This document shows, in pieces, positions 33,876 through 45,800 of a stretch of DNA of 64,000 nt (the first letter of the stretch is position 1; the number at the start of each line of letters is the position of its first letter). Position numbers and translations under genes: made by a program. Source of the stretch: Anadara kagoshimensis. Its lineage: Eukaryota; Mollusca; Bivalvia; Arcoida; Arcidae. The notes below the pieces were generated by a model. It saw only the letters and a program-made list of their open reading frames with translations, ran no database searches and was not told the DNA's origin. Location: the NCBI GenBank assembly GCA_021292105.1, contig CM037871.1, forward strand, positions 22,006,057-22,070,056. The letters run 5' to 3'.

Positions 33876-36800
33876 CTACATCAAAACATAAACACAAGAT
33901 AATTATTAAGTACAGGCAATGTTTTGTTAAACTTGTATCAATTACAATCAATGGGTTTCACAGACCTACCATGACCAATACCCCTTAACATTTTTGTAGG
34001 ACATTTTGGAAAAAGTTCATGATACGAAATAACCTCATTTTTATGGAGAAACCTGAACTCATATGACTCCATATCCAATGGAAATAATTATTCTGAACAA
34101 ATGTTATTGGGGCACCACATGGTACAGCAGGGAACCCCATTCCTACAATGTTTTTCAGTGGCCAAGGAGTTAAGGTGTCGATAGCCTTGAAACCAAATGT
34201 GTCTCACCAATGTGAGTTCGATCCCAGTTGGCTTGGAGGTTTTTCTTGTCATAAGCCTTTAATGGTTGGTTGATGGACTGAGTGGTTGTGTTTATCATCT
34301 GTGACATTGAAGGCAAATGTGTTAGCACTCTACATGCTCTAAGATCATCACAAGTGTGCTAGCACTTTTAAGATCATCTCAAGTGTACAACAAAACAGAT
34401 AAGAAACACTTGTAAAAACTCACATGTGCTTGTGATTAAGATTTATCTTTGAGAAATAATAAGAAAATTTGTCTTGTGACAAATAGCTCTTAAAACAAAT
34501 CTCTTGATAAACCAAAATACTTTTAATCTATAAGATCTTTGGTTTATACAAGTTTTACTGTATAATGACATACTATACATAACATACTAACCAGTCCCTC
34601 TAGTATTAACTTCTTTCTTTTGTTGGTTTCTTTCTGTTGTCCAAAATCCCTTTCATCAAGTTTCTGCAGAACAGAAATACACTAAGTAATTGTATAGGGA
34701 GGTAGAACCAATAAATGGGAGGAGTTTATATATATGACCACCATAAATACTTGATATGAATCAGAAATATCTCTAAATGATGTATAGACATCTTTTATTT
34801 AACCTTATTTATAGAGATATAGATATATATTTTCATGTTTTAGAGATAATGTTCATTATTAAGCAATTTTGTTTAGATATATTTCTAAATAGATTTTAAT
34901 ACATGTATGTTTGATTTAGCTACATGTATATCCCTAAATGATTTAGATATATCTTTAACTATTTGAGATATACGGAAAAATTGCCCTCCATAACTTTTTT
35001 ATATTAGAACTATAGAATTACAGTTCTAGAATGAATAAAAGCACATTCTAACTAATTGCTTCATGTGATTTAAAGAACCTTTTTGTAGTCAAGGTGTTAG
35101 CCTTGAAAAAAGTGTCTCAACATGGTTAGACCCTGGTTTACCCCAAGTGAGAAAAGTTTTTCTTTGTTGTAGTCCTTTACTGGTAGGCCTAGTACCAATT
35201 TAGTGGGCTAAGTAGTCCGTGGTGTTTATTTGGGACTATGTGGGCGAATGCACTAGTACTCTAAAGGCCAACATAAGTATGCTCTAGTATAAAATGCAGA
35301 TCAGAAATACTTGCATAAAATATATTTTGTAACACATAGCTGAAATTTTTTGGTGTGATTGAATGGGATTTTATGTCTCAGTCGAGAGTATTTCACTCAT
35401 ATCTAGAATCACCAGCTATAATTGAAGTGGCAGAAATTTCAACTTTTGCCGTGTGCTCAGGGCAATGTGCAGGGAGGGTTCTTTAATGTACCACACCTGT
35501 CATGGTAGGGGGCATAGGATTTTAGAGTCTCTTCCTGTGACTTTCATTTCTAAATCCCAAATGCTTAGCAAAAGAACAGTCGCTTCCTATTTTCAGGTCT
35601 TGGTCACGCCCTGACTTGGATTTGAACAGATATGAAGTAAGCACTCTACCAGCTAAGCCACAGTCATCTCTGATGTCATGTAAAACAACATTTAACCAAC
35701 TGTGTGACCTTAATAACACTAGAAGATCTTAAACAAATATCCTAGTATTAACTTACAATTTCTGCTTCCCGTTTTGAGACAGCAACTTCTGTTAATATTT
35801 TCATCATTTCTTTCTCATCTGTTTTATATTCTTCCATCTTCTTGTCTGAATTCAGAAAGCAGTTAATATACATTTTATTATATACACATACAAATATACT
35901 ATACACAATATATAATATACATTGTATACTGTAAAAGTATTTAATTTCAGGCTATAGGAAATTTAGAGATATCTGCATTGTTAAATTTTTGCATTTTTTA
36001 AATATGTACTATAACACAATAAGCATAATATAATTTCCGCTTGGTATAAATTTTCGCACAAGACTAATGACCGGGAAATAAGTGAAAATTAGTACACCGC
36101 GAAAATAAATTCATTTACAGTAATATACTAATAATAATATACAACACATGATATACATATAGCAGTATATGTTATATAATATACATGTATTACTAAATGT
36201 ACAGTCCAACCTGACTTAAAGGTCACCTCTATAAATGGACCACCTGCCTATAAAGGCCAGTAGAATTGTATCCCAACTGTTCTTTATTCGTATTATTTGA
36301 ACCTGTATATAAAGGCCACCTGTCAATAAAGGCCACTTTTACTGGTTCCTTAGGTGGCCTTTATAGACAGGTTTGACTGTATTTCAAAATAAAGTTTCTA
36401 GAATATCTAGTGTTTTTACAGGTTACACATTTCTTTTTTTATATTAAATAACAAATTTATGACATTACTCAATATTAATCACATTTGCAGCTGTTACTAA
36501 CTTATTACTGTAATAACTTCAAAGTAAAAGGATATACAATTATCACATATAGATTTCTTTAATTTAACATCTCATTCAATAACAAATTTATGACATCACT
36601 CAATATCAATCACAAATGCAGCTTATGCAGTTTTAACTACAAAGTACAAGGATATACATTCATTTATCATATAAAGATTTAACATCTAGTCTGTACCTGA
36701 TAATTATCGATTTACTTTATGTATATATATTAGATCTATATATAATAAAATGAAGTAAAGATGTTTTAGGTATAAGCCCTGATGCAAAGTATTTCTTTAG

Positions 36801-39800
36801 GTAAATTTGTTAAAATATATTTTGGTTCTTTGGGTATCTCTTCAACTTCTTGAAAACATTTTGGTTTCATAATTTTGATCCAAGCACTACTGACAAGAAA
36901 TTGTATTCCAAAACGGCCCTCTAGTGAAAACTGGTATAATATGTAATTATGTCCAAGTCAAAACTCTTACAAAGAAATCAGTTCTTGCAAGGCTATCTTT
37001 AAATTATTTGTGCATGGGGCCAAAGGTCTTGTTATTGTGAAAATTAGCAGTGCAATAGTCTAAATTGATACAAAAAAGACACAGAAATTTGGCCAGGCAG
37101 TTTAGATGATTACACTAAAATGTTACGCATAATGCACAACGGGCTTTGAGTTATTGCAATAGCTTGTCGGAGCTTAAAACTTGACTTATCCATTATTAAT
37201 ATTACATAGATGTATACTCACTGACAAAAGCTTCTATAGCATGGACTAACTTAATATCAAACTGTGTTACCAAAGTAATGGACATACCACCTCTACCTAA
37301 AATTTAAAACAATACAATGCTTGTACAATAAAACCCGGATTTATTGCCAAAAAAATACATTGCAGGTATGTCAGCCAAATATTTTATATGTGATCAATTT
37401 CAAAAGAATTGCCAGCACCATTCCTTTTTGGAATGAACATATTTTGATTATAAACCCAATATTGCTAATACATGTACAAAACTTGAATGCAAAAGTTTAA
37501 CATTGTGTTAAAGATACTTTGTAGGTCGATGGTAAAAAATCTAATAAATCGTGATGCTAATCATAATTCCTATTTCTTTACTTTACCACTGTAGCAGCTT
37601 AGTTGGTAGAGTGCTCACCAAGTAAGTGGGAGGTCATGGGTTTGAACCCTGAACAGGTCTGACCCAAGACTTAAAAGAGGGAAGTGACTGTTCTTTCTCC
37701 AAGCACTCAGCATTATGATATGAATGTCATCCTTCTTTTGGATGGGAACTTAATACAAACAAAATCTCTTGTCATGGTAGGTTTGGCACGATAAACAGGC
37801 AAAATATTTCCACCTTCTTCTATAGCTGTTGATATCTCAATATAAGTGAAATATTCGTGATTGGGATGTTCAACACTTCTTTATTTGTTCTACCCAATCT
37901 GTGGGTCTGTTTGGTACAACTCCAAATATTACTACTGTATTTCCAAAAATTGAGTGCACATGGTTTTTAATATTTATTTCTTTTAATTGAAAATATTTCC
38001 ATTAAACTATCAATAAAATGCATTTAAAATGCACTGACCTTACCAAATTATATTTTTGATTAAAAACATTATTGTTCCGTTCTCCTGCACATAGGGAAAT
38101 TTTGCGAACATTTTGGAAATTTGATCAAGTTTATACACCAGTTGGACCTCATTCAAAGTTACAACAGGGCATTTAGGGTCAGGTAGGTCATTGTTGTTCG
38201 GGGTTTTTCCAGGTGTGATCATCATGAATATTCCAATTATGACATAACATTTATAGTTGTTCCAAGTAAGAAGGTACAGAAGGGATAATTTTGACATAGT
38301 CATATTCGTTTTCTTCAAAAGTTCGAAAATTGCTCTATGTACAGAATTAAGTTCACATTTTCATGAATGAAAATTATTTTTTCCTATTAGGTCAGTATAT
38401 TTTTTATTAAGTTTTGACAAAATTTGTGAGTTTGTTGGAAAATACAACTTTATTTTTGCATTTTCCATGTGCACTGAATTTATGGAAATACATGTACAGT
38501 AGTATCTTATACATAACAGCATGAGCCATTTTGCCAACTCTGTGTACATAATCTGTAGCTCTGCTTGATACTACCCCTCAACCATCATCCATTTCTTATA
38601 CATACCAACAAAAGGGGCTATTAAGCCAACTCTGTGTACACAGGACTGCTTGGTACTCACCCCTAACCCTGCCCCACCCCACCCCTTATTTCATTATCTT
38701 ATACATACCAGCACGAGCTGTTCGACCAACTCTGTGTACATAGTCTTTAGGTCTGTTTGGTACATTATGATTGATAATCAGATCAACAGTTGGAATATCT
38801 AATCCTCTACAATAATAAAGAAAAATTAATAGCATTCTATAATTAAAATCATAGTTACCCATTTCTGATTAGGAGCCTAAGTGGCTGTATGGTCTAAACA
38901 ACCAGCTCATAAATTAAATCACATTTCATTGCCAAAGTTCAAAATTCCCAGGCATATCCTATTACAAGAAAATTTGTCAGTTTGCTTTTGGAAGTTGGTG
39001 TTTTTTTCAGGCACTCTTATTTCCTCCATCATGTTAACATTCAAGTATTGTATGTCCACAGAGTAATATGTTTATTTAAAACGTAAATAGATTTTATGTG
39101 TTTTGTATTACATTAAGGGTGGACTGGGGAGTGCAGGTTACTCCTTAAGGGAGGTTAAAATTAAGAATATATAGCATGTTTTAGTATTACATACCGACTG
39201 GCGACATCAGTAGCTATTAATATGTTGACTTGATTTGACTTGAATCGAGCTAATGATGCTAAACGTTCTTTCTGTCTGATCATAGAGTGAAGTACAACAC
39301 TTTGTATACCCAAATCTGCAAACACCATACCAAGAATCTGTGTATATCTACAATTGGAAATAAATTAAAATGTTAGTCATTAACAAAATTAATTACAGAA
39401 TGAAAAATATTTTTAAAAGGGGTGTAGTGGAGTTTGGTAATGGTGTTTTATGCCTCTGTTTAGATTCTTTGGCTTATATACAGGCAGTCAGTTCTGGGAT
39501 GATGGAGGAAATTGGAATGACAGTGAAAACCAATAAACAAACTTTCTCACATTAGGATTTGTCTTAGTGGGATTTTTAACCTAGATGGTGAAGGCTGTGA
39601 TTTGTTTTAGATGACTGATGACCTTCTCTTTAAAAGATAATTTGTCTTAAAAATGTACTTTTAGGGTCATGCTGGATACATTTTCAAAATGGTATCAAAA
39701 TAATAAGCAAACTTAACTATAAAACAAATTAATTAAACATCCACACCTTAATAAAGAAATTGACAACATATTGCTTTTTCCTTAGGCAGTTAATCCTCTT

Positions 39801-42800
39801 ATTTATGAATATAATTGACAGAAGAACTGTTGGTCAGAGATTCAACTGACCAGTTGAATTATCAGTTAAATTGTAAACTTGTTTGCTAAATTATTTATAA
39901 AATTACAACTCAAATCAAAATAAAAAGATAAATAGTAAAGAGGTAAAACTAGATTTACTCAAAACTTAACCACAGTAAGCTTGAATAGATGAGCCAAGGT
40001 TAGGTCACATAGAGTATGTTTATGAGACAAAATTAACACTTTTGGGATCAACAGTAAAAGAGCCAATTCTAGATTAAATGCTGTATCAATGTATAATATC
40101 TTACTTGCATGTATTTGTAAATATCATGATAGAGCTCCTAGGAAGTTTCTCTAAATATTTATCTACAATGTGTACTAAGTAGGCATCTTTAACATCAGCA
40201 GGCATTAGTACATAATACTGACTCAGTTCATCTACTGTAGCTGTTCTGTAAAAATAAAACAAAATACATGTTAATGACAAGACATGTTTGTGAAATTTAC
40301 ACACCTCATGAAAATAAGGTAAAAACAGAAGAATACTGGTAAAAGATTTTACTTGTGATGAAAAACTCTTACTACACTTACTGCAGGTAAAACATGTCCC
40401 CAAATCATTTTATCTAGTGCATAGCAAATGGACATACATATAAAAGAACTATGAAGATATGTGTAACTTGAATGTCCATTTTTCAGAACATCTTAGATGA
40501 TTGGATTGTAGTCAATAGTTTGTCTTGCTGATCTTTCTTATAAATTTTTTTTAAATTCAAAAACTTAAACACTCCTATAAATTGAAGTCTAGAGATGGGT
40601 GCTATTAAAATTTTCGTATTGTGATATACATATATTCTGATACACAGATGCTGTATCACGATATGTATCATAATATAGTATTTCAAAGGTGCAGAAAATA
40701 AAGACCTTTAACTTTTTGTTGATAACTCATCAAAATATTGTTGTTTGTACATCGTCAGACATCTTGATTTTATACCACGTTGTTATGGATGTCGTTTCCA
40801 TATCTTTATATGTGACGTAATGTGTTTATGGGAGACGTAATGTGTTTAAAAAGGAAGAAAAATAAATTCATTAAGTAGACAATTTGGAACTAGACTAATT
40901 AATGACACAAGGTTTTAGAGTTTATTTTAATCGACACTTCAGTCAGAACATGATGGACTTATGTTTCGTGCATGAAATGTGTTTATATTAGGGCTATATG
41001 GAGCACTGTGAAAATTTCAAACACCATCCAGTTTACTCAATTTGAAAAAAATATATATATCGGTATTATCGGATCTGGACAGTCGTATCGTAATAGGTAT
41101 GTATTGGGAAATCTAGTCTTGATATATCGGTATACCAATAATACTGCACATCACTATTGAAGTCTAAATTGAAAAATTATGAACTTCCAGTTAAAATCTG
41201 TCCTAAGCCCATAGACTGAGAGTACATTACTTCCCCTTGGATGGGACATCAGTTCATTAAAGGATATTTGCCAGTACCCATTTCTTTGGTCGGTGGGTGG
41301 GCAAACCACACACCTTTGAATCATGAGCCCTCAAACCTAACCACTCAGCCACCTGTCTCCGCTTCAGTTAACAAGTTTGACTGTATATGGTACCTATTCC
41401 GACACACATAATAATAAAATCGCCCAAACGAACCTTTATGTGACCTCTTTAGATCCAAGATTTTAGTCCAAGTCAGAAAATTTGTACTAATGAAAAATAT
41501 ACATATATCAAGATTACAAGAACATACTGTTTATAGTTATGTTTCCAACCATGCCTTGATTCTCTTTATAAGAATAATTTTATTTCTATCAGTTAAACTT
41601 ACTCAGACTTCTGTTGCCAGAAAAATGGAGTATTCATGGCTACATCTTGAAGATCGTTCAGTGATTTTGTCATGGTAGCACTAAATAATAATGTCTGTCT
41701 TTTCTTTGGTAAAACTTTGAACACTGTTTCCAACTGCTCACCAAAATCATCTTCTATTAACCTGTCTGCTTCATCTAATACCTAAGGGAGATAAAAGTCT
41801 GTTATTAAAAATAAAGGATTTGTCTCCCTTTGATAAACATGCTGTTACAGCCTGTATCTTCATAGTGGTATGTCGGGGATTAGATACAGTAAAATGTATT
41901 ATGGACAGACAGACAGACAGAAGACAGACCAAACAATACAGGTACATACAAATACTTTGTGGTGGAATAATCATTTATGCAATAATATTTTATTAGTATT
42001 TAAGAAGATTTACAACTAGCAAAATTTAAATATGGAATGTTGCAGTTAAATACCTTATACGTCTATAGATCGATATTTCGTAGGAACCACTGCGGTAGCT
42101 CAGTTGGTAGAGTGCTCGCTTCGTAAATGGGAGGTCGTGGGTTCGAACCCCGGCCGAGTCTGACCCAAGACTTGAAAGTGGGTAGTGACTGTTCTTTCCC
42201 CAAGCACTCTGCATTACGAAATGAAATGAAATGAAATGAAATGCACAGTTCTTTCGGATGGGAACTTAAAATAAACGAGGTCCTGTGTCACGGTGGGCTT
42301 GGCATGCTAAAGAACCCTGCTGTATAATGCCATCAGCGCAACGCACAGGCAAAATTTTTACACCTTCGCCTATAGCTGGCGACGTCTCGATATAGGTGAA
42401 ATATTCTTGACTGGGACGTTAAACACCATTACTCAACTCAACTCATATTTCGTAGGCCTTTACATACAGGTTTTACTGTATAAACAAGGAGAATCTGAAA
42501 ATGTTTGATTGACCTCAACCAAAGTTTCTATAAAAAGAATCTAGAGGCTGTTTAACAGTATCAGTGTTATAATATTATAACTAGGGCTGGGATAATACAG
42601 GAATGCTGTGATATGATATGTATCGTGATATACAATTTGTATCATGATATATTAGTTATACAGGTAAATGTTATCATATAAAGGCACTTTTATATGTTCA
42701 AAAATTTATTTTTGAATCACATTAAATGGCAATATTTCCATTCTTATCCAATCTGATATCAAATAATGACTTATGCAACCACATATAATTTATATATAAC

Positions 42801-45800
42801 CCCTTTGAATCTGGGTATAATGTCCCATTTAGGATGTCCAAAACTTCCTTAAACATCTGACTTTTTTGAAGGCACAATTACAGTGTACTCATGTAGATCT
42901 ATTACTGGATCAGAGGTGGCCATGTTGTATTTTCACATTTTTATATGTTACAGTGAGTATAAAAGTCAAACAAAGAGATTTCAGGAATTTAAGTGCCGAT
43001 TTATCAATTATTTACAGCTTGTTTAAATAAGTATATCATAATTCTAAATATTAATTAAAATCAATCATCGTACCAATCCTAATTATAATTAAGTATCATA
43101 CCAGATATCTAATTTTCTTTAGACTAAATGTATCACAGCTTTCTAAGTGGTCAGCTAGACGTCCTGGTGTTGATATCACTATGTGTGGCTTCACTGACAA
43201 ATCTATACCCTGCTGCATCATATCTAGTAAATATCAAAATACAAGTATAAATAATGTTATAACTGAAGTGGGATGACATTTCAAAAGTGTCCCCCCAAAA
43301 CGAACCCAAACTGGGAAATTCCCAATAATGTGCAAGATCAAACATGAATAGCCAATGACACATACACACCACCCAAACATTGTTCCTGTGACATTTCATA
43401 AATAGTTTTTTAGAAAAGTGGTGAAGAAAAACTTGACTAAGAAATGGAGTAAGTACTATATGTCCACTCTACTTTATTTGGGAGACATAATAAATATTAA
43501 AAATATCTTTAAGTTTATTAACACAAAACAATTTTTTAAAAAGCTGACATAATCTTTTCGTCTTAATTTTTAATGTGTGTAAAAAGTTATATATATTATA
43601 TTATAACACTTTCTTCTTATTTGCAGAAAAAGCAGTCTTTATAAAACAAATATAGGCCTGAATATGTTTGATTTTTTAATATGTGCATTTGTTTCATCTG
43701 TGTTAATTTGCCAAAAGATTATTAATGATATATTCTAATCAATATTTTAAGAAAGACAGGTGAATATGATGTTTTGACTACCGGTAGTTGCAATCAAGAT
43801 ACAACTTTCAACAAAATTTTTAACCTGTTTCAAAGTCTTCATAACTAAGTGTTAGAAAGTGTTTGTGGATTGTTTCTAAGCCATAAAGTTCAGTATTACT
43901 GCACCTATATGCTTGCCTAAAACATGAAGTTGTTCATTTTGACAATCTGAAACACCTACCTAAACCACCAGTTATCACAGTTACTCGTACACCTATAGGT
44001 TTGCCTAACACATTAAACTGTTCAGCTATCTGGAAAGCTAACTCCCTGTAATAAAATAAAATAAATAGCCATTTTATCAAAAGCAGAGGTATAGCAATAT
44101 ATTCATATCTAAAATCACCATGATAACTGATGAAAAACATAATACTGATACACTGCATATAAAACATACCATACACTTGTTCCAAAACTAATTGCTTATC
44201 TGGAACAGTCAAACTTGCTATAGTAACCTCTATGAAGACCACCTGTTCATTAAGACCAGTGTTTAAGGTAAATGTAGAGATGTAATAATATGCTAAAAAT
44301 TGTATTGTGATATACTACTGCAACTCATATTGACATACATGTACATACAAGTTTTACTGTGCATATGAATATTTTGTTACACATAACAAACTGTTACTCT
44401 AAATTTCTAAAACTGATGTTTTATACCTTGTTGGAGTTAGGACTAGAGCAAATATTCCATAAGGATCTTCTGATAATTTCTGTAAGATGGGTAATGCAAA
44501 TGCTGCAGTTTTACCACTTCCTGTTTTAGCACAACCAATACAATCTTTACCTGGAATAAATAAATAATGTGTTAACAATGCATGCTTTACCTGGAATAAA
44601 TCAATAAGGTATTAACAATGCAATCTTGTTACTGTTTTACATACTCTGAAAGACTGAGTGAGGAGAATTAGCTTTACTGTGGTTTTAAATTTATGTCAGT
44701 TATGAGGTATGTATCCTTTCAGTTAGATCTGTAATACTTTGATAATTCTCTAATGTGTACCATTGAAATTACTAGATTTGTGCCAGGTAAATTTCAATCA
44801 AGTTTCGGACAATGGACCACTTTACATCTCAATCAAAATTACTTCAATTATATCAAGAAAACACAAAAAGCTATAAATGATGTTGACTATAATTTGTTCC
44901 ATTCAAATGTGCCTATGGCAAAGAGCAGTGCCATTGTTGGTGTTCATAATGAGGCTTTTTTCTATACCATTTGATAACATTTAGTTAATTTATTAAACAT
45001 AAACAATGCACCACAAGCAATACAAATCCTCTCCATTGGCGTTATATAAAACTGTCTCAAATTTGGTGAAATTCCTTTTACAAATACCTGTACACTTGGT
45101 AGTTATTAGTGCTGACTAAAAAACAAATGACCCTGTTTATAAGGGAGTAAGGATTATGAAACAATAATTTGTTCAGATATCACCATACTTAAGGTAGTTC
45201 CATACCATGGTGACTGCATTGTTTTGTGTGCACGGTCGAAATGTCTGATTTGACGTCTTTTTCATCTATGACGTCACGAATATGTGGTCTTCAGTGCCTA
45301 CAGAATTATGCCGGGAACAATGTTACGCATACCATCTAGAATTATTTTCTGCATTCACAAAAGATTATAATTCACAATATCAATTTTGAGTGTGATTTTT
45401 AAGAACTAAACTAAATGTATACTTTTAATGGAAATTAGAAAAATCTACACTGTTGAGGGTACAGTTCTAAATAATTTGAGTACACCATTTAAAATTTGAA
45501 GTAGTGTGTTGTAAATGCTGCTTCATGTGACTTTTTTAGAGAATTTAAATACAGATAGTATGACCATTCTTCAATAAACATACTGTATAATAAATTTTCT
45601 TGGTGTCAAATTGACTATGCTTTTGTATTTGTGTTTCATTTCGGCGGCCTAGAATCAAGAACGCTTCATCAATATATACGAATTCCCTTTCCACTTTAAT
45701 TCATCTGTTTGGTAATGGTTGCTATGGGTACAGACCATATGATATTTAAAATTGGTTTTGTTTTGCACAACCAAAATAGCTCAAAATCAGTGTTTTTGTT

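Noticed and set aside
42090-42160. tRNA gene on the plus strand
   Set aside because: A and B boxes are present but no acceptor stem closes; it is the head of a 360-bp SINE with target duplication.
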